Positions 46,724 to 54,443 of a stretch of 64,000 nt of DNA are shown in pieces; the stretch's first letter is position 1; the number at the start of each line of letters is the position of its first letter. The notes under the pieces were generated by a model. The model made no database searches, had not been told where the DNA came from, and saw only the letters and a program-made list of their open reading frames with translations. This DNA comes from an uncultured Bacteroidales bacterium (lineage in GTDB: Bacteria > Bacteroidota > Bacteroidia > Bacteroidales > Muribaculaceae). Location of the stretch: NCBI GenBank assembly GCA_902774055.1, contig CACYGX010000012.1, forward strand, positions 27,870 through 91,869. Reading direction: 5' to 3'. The position numbers and the translations under genes were made by a program.

Positions 46724-47920
46724 GGTGGGGTGGCTGTAGCTGAACCACACGACGAGGGGATGGGGTGTGAGGTTGCTCAGGCCGTGGCTGGCGAGTTTCT
46801 TAAGGCCGCTGATGAGGTTCTCGCCGTGGCCATGACTGGCGGCGAAGGCGTCAGCACGATATTCGGCACGGCGCGAGATGGCGTTGCTGGCGGGGTTGAG
46901 CAGCAGATCGATGGGTGAGAACAGCAGCGAGAAGGCCACGAGTGCCAGGATGAACGATGGGGCCGTGCCACCCAACGCTGCAGGCAGGTCAGGATTGCTT
47001 ACCAGCAGTGAGAAGATAAACAGATTGACAGCCACCATCGCAATCGAGATGAACATGTTCTTGAAGGTGTCACGGTGCTTGTAGTGCCCGAACTCATGGG
47101 CGAGCACGGCGACAATCTCGTCGTTGGTCATTTGGTCCTGCAGGGTGTCATAAAGCACAATGCGCTTCTTGGGGCCGAAGCCCGTGAAATAGGCGTTGGC
47201 CTTGGTCGAGTGCTTGCTGCCGTCGATGATGTAGATGTCCTTGAAACGTGAGCCAAAGCTCTCGACAGCGCTGGTGATGGCATCGCGCAGTTCGCCCTCG
47301 GGCAAGGGCGTCTGCTTGTTGAACAAGGGCACGATGAGGTTGCTGTAGAACATCGAGAAGAAGATGATGAACACGGCACACACCAGCGTCGCCCAAATCC
47401 AGAACTGCTGTCCAAAGGTCTGGTACAACCAGTAAACCACTCCCAGCAGCACGGCACTCAAGACGGTCGATACCATGAAGGACTTGACCGTGTCGAGCCA
47501 GAAGGTCTTGTGGGTCGTGCGGTTGAAGCCGAAGCGCTCCTCGATGACGAAGGTCGAGTAGTAACTGAACGGCAGGGCAATGACGGTATTGAACAAGTTG
47601 AAAATGACCAGGAACAGAATCACCTGCAGCACCGGCAAATCGGTCCACGTCTTGCACTGGTTGTCGAGCCATCCCAGCAGCCCAAAAATCAAAATTACCA
47701 GCGTGAGACCAAACGACACGCATCGCGCGATGAGCGACACCCGCTTGTTGGTGCGCATGTAGTCCTGTTGCTTGCGGTATTTCTCGTCATCGTATAGCCC
47801 CTCCAGTTCGGGTGGGACGGGATGGGTCATCCACCGGGTATTCAGCCACGAGAGCACGCTGCTGATGATGAAATCCAGCGTGACAAATGCGATAATCAAC
47901 AATAACAAAGTTTTCGCCAT
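46655..47920 (-). CDS. M48 family zinc metalloprotease, Ste24/CAAX protease type
   Basis: 421 aa inner-membrane protease. Several membrane segments (two near the N-terminus and at about 75-95, 110-130, 160-210 and 300-345). Zinc site HEFGH in VLAHEFGHYKHRD, with the third ligand Glu in RRAEYRADAFA. The N-terminus (MAKTLLLLIIAFVTLDFIISSVLSWLNTRWM) and size match the Ste24/CAAX prenyl protease 1 group; in bacteria it may clear misfolded membrane proteins. Its last 23 codons overlap the CotH frame on the other strand. The C-terminal SHPTLAQRIRAIRS is the normal end of the family, with about 12 extra residues after it. Confidence 0.9.
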   Translation of the reverse strand: MAKTLLLLIIAFVTLDFIISSVLSWLNTRWMTHPVPPELEGLYDDEKYRKQQDYMRTNKRVSLIARCVSFGLTLVILIFGLLGWLDNQCKTWTDLPVLQVILFLVIFNLFNTVIALPFSYYSTFVIEERFGFNRTTHKTFWLDTVKSFMVSTVLSAVLLGVVYWLYQTFGQQFWIWATLVCAVFIIFFSMFYSNLIVPLFNKQTPLPEGELRDAITSAVESFGSRFKDIYIIDGSKHSTKANAYFTGFGPKKRIVLYDTLQDQMTNDEIVAVLAHEFGHYKHRDTFKNMFISIAMVAVNLFIFSLLVSNPDLPAALGGTAPSFILALVAFSLLFSPIDLLLNPASNAISRRAEYRADAFAASHGHGENLISGLKKLASHGLSNLTPHPLVVWFSYSHPTLAQRIRAIRSSASDPYPSSCSF

Positions 47921-48007
47921 ATTCCTTTTCCATTATTTACCACAAATATACATTCATTTTCGAGAATTCGAAGTATATTTGCCGAGCAATTACAAAAATA
48001 AATAATA

Positions 48008-48640
48008 ATGAGTACTATGAGGCAGATGAAACTGTGGATGCTGGCCGCCATCCTGCTATGCGGCGTTTCTTGTTCGACTTACAGCAATGGTAATGCCAAC
48101 ACCGAAAAAGAGGGCCAAGATAGCGTGGACCTCGTGGACGTAACAGGGAATTTTGATTTCATGCCCGCACTGGATCAGTATCTGGTGGACTCCGTTGGGT
48201 CACATTATGCTCCAGGCGAGATGTGTATCCCTTGCGCCACGATTGTTGCCTGCGACCAGTCAACGCCCGACAGCGTCATGGTTTGGGGCGACTTCTGGGT
48301 GTTTAACTTCAATGTGGCTGGTGACACGCTCAAGACCGTTTCGGGCGGTGACCATCCGGGCCTGATGTGCCTCAAGAAGAACGCAAAGGGCGAGTTTGAG
48401 GTCATCTCATTTGAGCAGGTCGAGGACGGCCATGGCAACCTGGAAAGCGCCAAGCGCATCTTTGGTGACATGTATGAGGCATTCCATGGCATCAACAGCG
48501 ATGAAGAGACGCGCGAGGAGGCCCGCAGCCTGTGCATCTCCAGGTATGTGAAGGCTCACAACCTGCCCGTGAAGTACTATCAGGACTACGGCTGGCCCGC
48601 AAAGGAGATTCCTGAGAAATTAATGAGGCCAAAACACTAA
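48008..48640 (+). CDS. Putative lipoprotein of unknown function
   Basis: 210 aa. N-terminal MSTMRQMKLWMLAAILLCGVSCSTY has a lipobox GVSC at about 19-22. The domain (about 55-205) is unusual: MCIPCATIVACDQSTPDSVMVWGDFWVFNFNVAGDTLKTVSGGDHPGLMCL, then an acidic helical end (ARSLCISRYVKAHNLPVKYYQDYGWP). It resembles secreted Bacteroidales proteins of unknown role, possibly ligand-binding NTF2-like, which is a weak guess. It is preceded by -7 box TATATTTG at 47974-47981, and followed by cinA 18 bp later on the same strand. Confidence 0.7.
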   Translation: MSTMRQMKLWMLAAILLCGVSCSTYSNGNANTEKEGQDSVDLVDVTGNFDFMPALDQYLVDSVGSHYAPGEMCIPCATIVACDQSTPDSVMVWGDFWVFNFNVAGDTLKTVSGGDHPGLMCLKKNAKGEFEVISFEQVEDGHGNLESAKRIFGDMYEAFHGINSDEETREEARSLCISRYVKAHNLPVKYYQDYGWPAKEIPEKLMRPKH

Positions 48641-48658
48641 AAATACTACCATCAAATA

Positions 48659-49894
48659 GTGAAATACAGTATTATCGCCATCGGTGACGAATTGCTTATC
48701 GGGCAGGTCACCGACACTAACTCTGGCTGGATTGCCCGTCACATGACGCCTCGCGGTTGGGACGTCAACACCGTGCAGGTGGTCCCCGATGATGCCCATC
48801 AGATAGAACTCGCTATAGACCACGCCTTTGCCCAGACCGACGTCGTGTTGATGACGGGTGGCCTGGGACCTACCAAGGACGACATCACCAAGCCCACCCT
48901 GTGCCGCTACTTTGGCGGCGAGATGGTGCTCGACAAGGATGTGGAGCGCAACGTCATGCAAGTGATGGAGCGCCGCCACCTCAAGCTCAACGAGTACACC
49001 CGCCTGCAGGCGATGGTGCCCTCGTCGTGCCGCGTTATCCAGAACGAAATGGGTACCGCGCCGCTGATGTGGTTTGAGCGCGATGGTAAGGTCCTGGTGA
49101 GCATGCCAGGCGTGCCCTTTGAACTGCAGGGGATGATGGAGCGTGCCGTGATTCCGCAGTTGCTTGCCCGCTTTAACGACGGTGAGGACATCGAGTTCCG
49201 CACCTTTGTTGTAACGGGCATCATCGAGTCGGCCCTGGCAATGGAACTTGACGAATTTGAGCGCAACCTGCCCCACGGCATCCACTTGGCCTATCTGCCC
49301 GAGGGCGGCATCATCCGCCTGAGGCTGACGGGCTCCTCGACCGATGCGGCTCAGATTAACGATGACATGGAACGCCTGTCGCGCCAGTTGCACGACATCT
49401 TGGGTGGCCACATTATTGCCGACGGTGACAAGCGCCTGCCCGAAATTTTGGGCGAGCGCCTGCGCGAGCGGGGTCTTACTCTCTCCACTGCCGAGAGTTG
49501 TACGGGTGGTAATATCGCCCATCAGATCACCAGCATCGCCGGCAGCAGCGACTACTTCAAGGGCGCTGTGGTGAGCTATGCCAACGAGGTGAAAATGTCG
49601 CTGCTGGGCGTGAATGAGCAAGATATCATCGACAATGGCGTGGTAAGTGAGCCCGTTGTGCGCCAGATGGCCGAGGGTGCTTGCCGTGCCCTGAACACCG
49701 ACTGCGCCATCGCCACCAGTGGCATTGCAGGCCCTGGCGGCGGCACGCCCACCAAGCCCGTGGGAACCGTGTGGATGGCCGCCAAGTGTGGTGACCGTGT
49801 TGTCACGCAACTCAAGCAGTTGCCCGGTGACCGCGACCGTATCATCACTCGCGCTACACTCGAGGCTCAACTGCTGCTATTATCATTGTTATAA
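48659..49894 (+). CDS. cinA: CinA-like nicotinamide-nucleotide amidohydrolase / COMA-type protein
   Basis: 411 aa from GTG 48659 (MKYSIIAIGDELLIGQV). The N-terminal MoCF/COMA domain (about 3-170) has VTDTNSGWIARHM and MTGGLGPTKDDITKPTL. The C-terminal CinA domain (about 255-411) has LSTAESCTGGNIAHQITSIAGSSDYFKGAVVSYANEVK and ATSGIAGPGGGTPTKPVGTVW. The family repairs or recycles pyridine nucleotides (NMN deamidation, ADP-ribose pyrophosphatase) and was first seen as competence-induced. Size typical (about 410 aa). The window also has dprA at 54440, another competence-linked gene, but the two are not adjacent. Confidence 0.92.
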   Translation: MKYSIIAIGDELLIGQVTDTNSGWIARHMTPRGWDVNTVQVVPDDAHQIELAIDHAFAQTDVVLMTGGLGPTKDDITKPTLCRYFGGEMVLDKDVERNVMQVMERRHLKLNEYTRLQAMVPSSCRVIQNEMGTAPLMWFERDGKVLVSMPGVPFELQGMMERAVIPQLLARFNDGEDIEFRTFVVTGIIESALAMELDEFERNLPHGIHLAYLPEGGIIRLRLTGSSTDAAQINDDMERLSRQLHDILGGHIIADGDKRLPEILGERLRERGLTLSTAESCTGGNIAHQITSIAGSSDYFKGAVVSYANEVKMSLLGVNEQDIIDNGVVSEPVVRQMAEGACRALNTDCAIATSGIAGPGGGTPTKPVGTVWMAAKCGDRVVTQLKQLPGDRDRIITRATLEAQLLLLSLL

Positions 49895-49915
49895 ATAACA
49901 GGCTATAGTTATATA

Positions 49916-50782
49916 ATGAAGAGATTCATATTGTTGCTGATGGCCGCGCTGCTTATCGCTCCGATAGGGATGGCAAGCATAACGCCCGACGATGATGACA
50001 AGGACCCGAGCATCAAGCCAGGCATACGTCGTCTGCACCCCGAGCGTGAACGCGCCAAGGCAATCAAGAAACTGCAAGAACAGATGTCGCGCAAGGCCGA
50101 CCCTAATGCGGACCCCTGGGACACTGCCGACGAGATGTGGGGCACTGTTGACCTGCCGCCCGTCGCCATCAAGGACAGTACAGCCGTTGAGGGGCGCCGC
50201 TTGAACGGTACCTCTAAAACCGCGGCCGAGCAGACCGCCCTTGACGAACTGCTCAACACCGATTATTCCATCAAGGAGTATGGCATGGGCATTCGCCGCA
50301 TGGTTTGGCATGACGAGCCCGTCACCGCCACGATTGAACAATTGTTGCCCTATATCACCACCGACGGCGGTGAGTGCTTGTCCAAGTATGTCAATCGCGA
50401 GAAAACGAGCAACGAGGCCTATTTTGTCTTCACGTTTCAAGACAGCGTGGTGGGCCCCTTGCGACTGTGCGTGCAGTATTGTGCCGATGACCCACTCAAC
50501 TATGACGAGTTGACCTTCAATATCGATGGCTTCGATTATATGCTCTACCCTTCGGACCCCCAGCGTGGCAAGCTTGATGGCAACCTCTATTGGGAGATGA
50601 GCGATGACGAGTTGCGCACTGCGCACAAGGATTTGGTCTATGCATTGGCTCACAGTCACTGGGTCATCCTTAAATTGAAAGGCGAAAGCGGCATTAGCCA
50701 TGTGAAAATGTTATCAGATGGCCAGCGCGACGATTTCGCCCATATTTGGGCCCTTTATCGCCTCCTGGGTGGCGAAATATGA
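49916..50782 (+). CDS. Secreted hypothetical protein
   Basis: 288 aa. A signal peptide (MKRFILLLMAALLIAPIGMASI) precedes an acidic, Lys/Arg-rich linker (about 25-110: ITPDDDDKDPSIKPGIRRLHPERERAKAIKKLQEQ). The C-terminal half (about 125-285) is a compact domain with WHDEPVTATIEQLLPYITTDGGECLSKYV, VFTFQDSVVGPLRLCVQYCADDPLNYDELTFNIDGFDYMLYPS, and a terminal FAHIWALYRLL. Not recognised. It begins 22 bp after cinA and may belong to the same transcript; a terminator follows at 50815. Confidence 0.65.
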   Translation: MKRFILLLMAALLIAPIGMASITPDDDDKDPSIKPGIRRLHPERERAKAIKKLQEQMSRKADPNADPWDTADEMWGTVDLPPVAIKDSTAVEGRRLNGTSKTAAEQTALDELLNTDYSIKEYGMGIRRMVWHDEPVTATIEQLLPYITTDGGECLSKYVNREKTSNEAYFVFTFQDSVVGPLRLCVQYCADDPLNYDELTFNIDGFDYMLYPSDPQRGKLDGNLYWEMSDDELRTAHKDLVYALAHSHWVILKLKGESGISHVKMLSDGQRDDFAHIWALYRLLGGEI

Positions 50783-50814
50783 ACCGAAAAAGAACTTATT
50801 GACGAGTCCTTTAT

Positions 50815-50850
50815 GAAAAAAGTTATGCAACACGTTGCATAACTTTTTTC
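50815..50850. terminator. Intrinsic terminator, bidirectional
   Basis: Near-perfect palindrome, 17 nt on each side around AC: GAAAAAAGTTATGCAAC and GTTGCATAACTTTTTTC. A-run on the left and T-run on the right make it functional on either strand. It ends the lipoprotein-cinA-hypothetical unit. Confidence 0.85.
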
Positions 50851-50880
50851 AGTCATTTGCACGACTTTTTGCATAATTTC

Positions 50881-50912
50881 TTGTGTTATAATTCAAAAAA
50901 CACTTACCTTTG
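50881..50912 (+). promoter_or_regulatory. Promoter of the winged-helix gene
   Basis: TTG at 50881-50883, 21 bp, TACCTTTG at 50905-50912. The start codon is at 50971, giving a leader of about 53 nt. Confidence 0.65.
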
Positions 50913-50970
50913 CCCCCGATTTTAAAAAATCTATATTAATTATTGATTGTTTTATTTAAGGTTTAAATTT

Positions 50971-51174
50971 ATGAACGCAGAAAACATTGGTAACTGGGCT
51001 GGTCTCGTGTGGAACGCCCTGAACGATGCTAAGAAGGGTCTTGGTTTGAAGGACCTTCGCAAGGCTTCTAAGCTGAAAGTGAACGAATTGCATTGCGCCC
51101 TGGGTTGGCTCGCTAAGGAAGGCAAGCTCAACTTTGAAGAGGGTAAGGACGACATCGTGGTATCTTTGCGATAA
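50971..51174 (+). CDS. Small winged helix-turn-helix protein (DUF2582/PF10771-type)
   Basis: 67 aa, starting at ATG 50971 (MNAENIGNWAGLVWNALND) rather than the open frame's 50947. The whole protein is one winged helix: AGLVWNALNDAKKGLGLKDLRKASKLKVNELHCALGWLAKEGKLNFEEGKDDIVVSLR, in which VNELHCALGWLAKEGKL is the recognition helix and wing. Such proteins are widespread in Bacteroidota with no established target; members are often highly expressed. Both ends are tightly bounded by a strong promoter and two hairpins, suggesting a stable abundant transcript. Confidence 0.9.
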   Translation: MNAENIGNWAGLVWNALNDAKKGLGLKDLRKASKLKVNELHCALGWLAKEGKLNFEEGKDDIVVSLR

Positions 51175-51227
51175 TCACACAGAACAGTTCTCCTGATTTT
51201 TAAAAAAGAAATCAACTTTCCTATGAT

Positions 51228-51267
51228 AACAGTGATGGCGTGGAAATTTTTCCACGCCATCACTGTT
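51228..51267. terminator. Long perfect hairpin after the winged-helix gene
   Basis: 19-bp arms: AACAGTGATGGCGTGGAAA (51228-51246) and its complement at 51249-51267, central TT. Unusually long for a terminator, and A/T-rich only at the centre. It could also act as a mRNA-stabilising 3' end. Confidence 0.75.
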
Positions 51268-51306
51268 TAAAACGGTAGCATGAATGCACCTCATAAAAAA
51301 GCGAAA

Positions 51307-51327
51307 AACCCGGAAACAATCCGGGTT
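51307..51327. terminator. Second hairpin downstream of the winged-helix gene
   Basis: AACCCGGA (51307-51314), loop AACAA, TCCGGGTT (51320-51327), preceded by GCGAAA and followed by ATCGTTCTGT. Eight perfect base pairs. It lies 40 bp after the first hairpin, in a gap with no gene. Confidence 0.6.
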
Positions 51328-51657
51328 ATCGTTCTGTAAAACAAACCATTACTAAGCACTTAAAGTCATTCGCTTGGCTTCACAGCTTGCGATAAACAAT
51401 TTTACATTCCATAGCTCATGAATTTGCTTGAGTGCACAAAGGTAAACAGTTTTTTTGAATTTACAAAACAAAATGCTGAAATTTTCAAAAAAAAATTTAT
51501 TTCGTTCTGTAAATAACAAATTCTGCTGACATTTGGATTCTTGCGAGACGTTATTGAGAATCATCTTGTTATAAGACATGAGGATATGAATTGACCAGAT
51601 ATTGAGATGTCGATGACAAGTAAGGGGTCGCCTCCAGCGACATGGATTGTTCATGCT

Positions 51658-51717
51658 TAACCCCTGGTAACGCAATCCACTTCGCTATCGCTCAGCGAAT
51701 TGCGTTACTAGGGGTTA
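51658..51717. repeat. Long inverted repeat in the 51.2-51.9 kb gap
   Basis: Arms 51658-51676 (TAACCCCTGGTAACGCAAT) and 51699-51717 (ATTGCGTTACTAGGGGTTA) pair over 19 bp with one G-T mismatch, and an inner TTCGCT/AGCGAA pair extends the cruciform after a 4-nt bulge. The gap from 51175 to 51876 has otherwise no gene that I can support: an AT-rich half followed by GC-rich pieces (AGGGGTCGCCTCCAGCGAC at 51624; GAGGCCACCCTCCGGGTG at 51722). A -7-like box TATATTTG at 51814-51821 precedes the next gene. Confidence 0.7.
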
Positions 51718-51876
51718 CTCAGAGGCCACCCTCCGGGTGTTCTTGCGACACATTTTGGTGCGGTTGCCCTGCATTTTTGAGACAATAATGGTGTGTAATT
51801 GAGCCTTTTTCAATATATTTGCAACGAGAAGCCAGATTCGGCTTCAAGGTAACCTTCAATTAACTAAATTATTACA

Positions 51877-52722
51877 ATGATGAAAATAAGGTTTTTACTT
51901 TTATCGATGATGATGCTTGGGGACCTGCTCGCATGGGCCAACCCCGTCATTGAAGCAAATGTCGACTCGGTGCAGTTCGGTCAAGTGGATGTGGGATATC
52001 CCGTGTCAAAAATCATTAGGGTGACAGGTTCAGACCTTGAGGGCAACATCAATCTCGCCGTTGAGGCTCGCTTTGCCGATGAGTATAGCGTGTCGCCCAA
52101 GACCATTACTCCCGAGGATGCTGAGAGAGGCGTATTTGTCCAGGTAAAATATAGCCCTAGCACCACCTGGTCAGACTGGGCAAACCTTGTCTTGACCAGT
52201 GAGAATGCTGCCGATCTGGTGATACCCATCACGGCTGACCCTCAGCGTAACCCAACCATCTACGGTTACAATAATCAGCGTTCTTATTCCACCCATGTCG
52301 GCAAGACAGCATCTTCTGTCGAGGTAGCTTACTTTGCCGATGCCGAGGTTCCGACTGATCCCAATCAACCCGTGGTGCGTAGCCCGATGAATGCATCCTT
52401 CAACGTCTTTGATATTGAGGATGATGATTTCATCGTCTATAGCGACATCTATCAGCTCTCGATTGAGGGTGATGATTGTTTCAGTGCAAAACTTGTGAGG
52501 GCAAGCTCAATTGCTAACACCTGCACAGTGCGCATCAGCTACAATCCCATGACCTGCGGGACACATCATGCGGTTCTCAATGTCACATGCAGCACGGCTG
52601 GAGCGCCACTGATTGTGGTTAACCTTGATGGCGAAGCTTTGCCAAATGCAGATGTGGATGGCGATGGTGAAGTTTCTATCAACGACCTCTCCAGCTTGAT
52701 CGATTTCCTGCTCGATATGTAG
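51877..52722 (+). CDS. Secreted beta-domain protein with C-terminal dockerin motif
   Basis: 281 aa. Signal peptide (MMKIRFLLLSMMMLGDLLAWA). Two immunoglobulin-like 'choice-of-anchor' beta domains (about 25-120: VIEANVDSVQFGQVDVGYPVSKIIRVTGSDLEGNINLAVE; about 140-255: LSIEGDDCFSAKLVRAS...CTVRISYNPMTCGTHHAVLNVTCSTAGA), each like DUF1573/ASH-type strands. The end, ADVDGDGEVSINDLSSLIDFLL, is a single dockerin/EF-hand repeat that stops the protein. Probably a surface or extracellular scaffold-associated protein. Monocistronic; a hairpin terminator follows. Confidence 0.78.
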   Translation: MMKIRFLLLSMMMLGDLLAWANPVIEANVDSVQFGQVDVGYPVSKIIRVTGSDLEGNINLAVEARFADEYSVSPKTITPEDAERGVFVQVKYSPSTTWSDWANLVLTSENAADLVIPITADPQRNPTIYGYNNQRSYSTHVGKTASSVEVAYFADAEVPTDPNQPVVRSPMNASFNVFDIEDDDFIVYSDIYQLSIEGDDCFSAKLVRASSIANTCTVRISYNPMTCGTHHAVLNVTCSTAGAPLIVVNLDGEALPNADVDGDGEVSINDLSSLIDFLLDM

Positions 52723-52753
52723 CAGTGATAGCATTGGGCCGTCTGGACTCATC

Positions 52754-52790
52754 ATCAGGGCGCTTTCTCGAGTGGGAGAAGCGCCCTGAT
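52754..52790 (+). terminator. Terminator of the dockerin-type protein gene
   Basis: ATCAGGGCGCTT (52754-52765) pairs with AAGCGCCCTGAT (52779-52790), 12 bp perfect, inner TCTC/GAG extending the stem. It is 32 bp past the stop codon. The T-run after it is weak (TTGACATCTG). Confidence 0.65.
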
Positions 52791-52849
52791 TGACATCTGC
52801 GTTAGACATGCAATCGGCAAAAAAATCACTAAAAAGTGTTGGAAATGTG

Positions 52850-52880
52850 TTGTGTAGTTCAAAAAATGTATCTATCTTTG
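52850..52880 (+). promoter_or_regulatory. Promoter of the rpmB-rpmG-DUF4295 operon (long-leader)
   Basis: TTG at 52850-52852, 20 bp, TATCTTTG at 52873-52880. It lies 350 bp ahead of rpmB; no nearer match to the promoter pattern is seen, so the operon probably has a long leader, unless a second promoter exists. Confidence 0.6.
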
Positions 52881-52886
52881 CAGCCG

Positions 52887-53231
52887 ATTTCGCGGCACAT
52901 GTCTTGCTGAGCCTGATGCTCATGCGTTAGTCAAGTCAAGAGTGTGACACTTGATCGTTGAAACTTCGATGTCAAGGCTATGATGCTAAGTGCCTGGCAG
53001 TCAAGCGTAGGACGATATTAAAACGAGCGAGACACCCAACTGTTGTTCAACCCCCTCTAGATGCCGGTGGGCTTCTCACACCGGTGGGGGAGAGCGCCCT
53101 CTCCACGATTGGATGTCCACACGCTATATTGTGCTGCGCCTGTGTTTTTCTGTGTACAGGCAAGCATGTCGCGCGAGTCGACCGATTGAGAATGTAAAAC
53201 AAGAACAATAACTAAACAAAAATTAGAAACT
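52887..53231 (+). promoter_or_regulatory. Structured untranslated leader of rpmB
   Basis: About 345 nt between the promoter and the rpmB ATG. Visible hairpins: CCGGTG (53064-53069) with CACCGG (53079-53084), nested in CCCCC (53051-53055) with GGGGG (53086-53090); GGAGAG (53089-53094) with CTCTCC (53099-53104), partly exclusive with the former; and GCCTGT (53138-53143) with ACAGGC (53156-53161). The mutually exclusive first two give a switch-like layout. Ribosomal protein operons are often autoregulated by such leaders; the ligand (L28, L33 or other) is unknown. A 79-codon frame inside shows no protein likeness. Confidence 0.45.
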
Positions 53232-53489
53232 ATGTCTAAAGTTTGTCAAATCACCGGAAAGAAGGCGATCACTGGTAACAACGTGTCGCACTCCAAGCGC
53301 AGGACGAAACGCAAATTTAACGTTAACGTCTTCAACCGCAAGTTCTTCTGGCCCGAGCAGGGACAGTGGATCCGCTTGACCGTATCGGCTTCAGGCTTGC
53401 GCAATATTAACAAGATGGGTCTCGACGCCGCTCTGAAGAAGGCTGCCGAGGAAGGCCACCTCACTGAAATCCAAGTTATCAACAAGTAA
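53232..53489 (+). CDS. rpmB: 50S ribosomal protein L28
   Basis: 85 aa. Matches L28 throughout: [68 protein letters not shown]. Length is normal for Bacteroidota. First gene of a three-gene operon, with rpmG starting 16 bp downstream. Confidence 0.98.
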   Translation: MSKVCQITGKKAITGNNVSHSKRRTKRKFNVNVFNRKFFWPEQGQWIRLTVSASGLRNINKMGLDAALKKAAEEGHLTEIQVINK

Positions 53490-53504
53490 GAAAGGAAGCG
53501 AATT

Positions 53505-53693
53505 ATGGCAAAGAAAGCAAAAGGCGATCGCGTGCAAGTCATTCTCGAGTGCACCGAGCAGAAGGGTACTGGCGTTCCCGGCATCAGCCGTTACATCACG
53601 ACCAAGAACCGCAAGAATACCACCGAGCGTTTGGAGCTCAAGAAATACAACCCCTATCTGAAACGCATGACCGTTCACAAGGAGATTAAGTAA
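53505..53693 (+). CDS. rpmG: 50S ribosomal protein L33
   Basis: 62 aa. [62 protein letters not shown] is a clear L33. It has only one Cys, so it is the zinc-free form. It lies between rpmB and the DUF4295 gene. Confidence 0.98.
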   Translation: MAKKAKGDRVQVILECTEQKGTGVPGISRYITTKNRKNTTERLELKKYNPYLKRMTVHKEIK

Positions 53694-53729
53694 TAGTACA
53701 ACCACCATTTAACGACTATATATTAAGTT

Positions 53730-53879
53730 ATGGCAAAGAAAGTAGTTGCAACCCTTCAGACTGGTGAAGGACGCTCATGGAGCAAGTGCATCAAGATGGT
53801 TCGCTCCGAGAAGACTGGCGCTTACGTGTTTGAGGAGCGCATGGTCCCCAACGACAAGGTACAGGACTGGCTCAAGTAA
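53730..53879 (+). CDS. DUF4295 family protein (small, Bacteroidota-specific)
   Basis: 49 aa, read by hand from ATG 53730 to TAA 53877-53879: MAKKVVATLQTGEGRSWSKCIKMV then RSEKTGAYVFEERMVPNDKVQDWLK. This is the DUF4295 family that follows rpmG in nearly all Bacteroidota and is probably a ribosome-associated protein, though no role is proved. It starts 36 bp after rpmG and is last in the operon, closed by the hairpin at 53904-53941. Confidence 0.93.
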   Translation: MAKKVVATLQTGEGRSWSKCIKMVRSEKTGAYVFEERMVPNDKVQDWLK

Positions 53880-53903
53880 TTTATTGAGACCAACCACGAT
53901 ATC

Positions 53904-53941
53904 GCCTGCCCGCCCGCTGACAAGTCAGCCCGCGGGCAGGC
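53904..53941 (+). terminator. Terminator of the rpmB operon
   Basis: GCCTGCCCGC (53904-53913) pairs with GCGGGCAGGC (53932-53941), inside it GCTGAC (53916-53921) with GTCAGC (53924-53929); CC bulges match on both sides. Followed by TTCGTTTTG. A strong nested stem-loop 25 bp past the DUF4295 stop. Confidence 0.85.
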
Positions 53942-54023
53942 TTCGTTTTGTAAAAGAGTGTCGCGTGTGCTGTGGTTTGAAGCAATTTCATTATCTTTGT
54001 GGCAGATATCAAAACTGTGGACG

Positions 54024-54443
54024 ATGAATCACGACAAATACATATTCACACTGGAAATTGCGGTGCGTGACTATGAACTCGACAGCGAGGGCATTGTCAA
54101 TAACGCCATCTATCTCCATTATCTGGAGCACACGCGTCACGCCTTCGTCAAGCAGGAGGGCATCCCATTCGGCAGCCTCACGAGCGACGGGCTGGTGCCT
54201 GTCGTTCGGCGTATGGAAATCGACTACCACCAGCCGCTGCGCACGGGTGACGTGATGCTGAGCCGCCTGTGGATAGAGCGCAAGGGGGCACGGTTCATCT
54301 TCTACCAGGACATTTTCAAGAAAGAGGGTGGAGATCTCGTCGTGAGGGCCGTTGTCACCATCGTGTGCATGGACAAGGCCGGGCGCATCAACCGTGGCGA
54401 TGAACTGGCTGAGCGCATCGCCAAATACCTGAAAGAACCATGA
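54024..54443 (+). CDS. YbgC/FadM-type acyl-CoA thioesterase
   Basis: 139 aa from ATG 54024 (MNHDKYIFTLEIAVRDYELDSEG); a -7 box TATCTTTG at 53992-53999 excludes the longer frame from 53958. Hot-dog fold: VRDYELDSEGIVNNAIYLHYLEHTRHAFV carries the 4-hydroxybenzoyl-CoA thioesterase-like Asp (here D in RDYELDSEG with NN), and RRMEIDYHQPLRTGDVM, ARFIFYQDIFKK. It hydrolyses short- or medium-chain acyl-CoA; the true substrate is not known. The TGA overlaps the dprA ATG (ATGA), so translation is coupled. Confidence 0.88.
   Translation: MNHDKYIFTLEIAVRDYELDSEGIVNNAIYLHYLEHTRHAFVKQEGIPFGSLTSDGLVPVVRRMEIDYHQPLRTGDVMLSRLWIERKGARFIFYQDIFKKEGGDLVVRAVVTIVCMDKAGRINRGDELAERIAKYLKEP

Noticed and set aside
48620-49870. 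416-codon open frame antisense to cinA
   Set aside because: Same shadow effect; the translation has no coherent domain and cinA is certain.
51352-51675. 107-codon minus-strand frame in the 51.2-51.9 kb gap
   Set aside because: Low-complexity AT-rich translation (FFENFSILFCKFKKTVYLC), no start context or promoter.
52958-53197. 79-codon frame in the rpmB leader
   Set aside because: Rich in Arg/Ser/Cys without a domain and lying across the leader hairpins.
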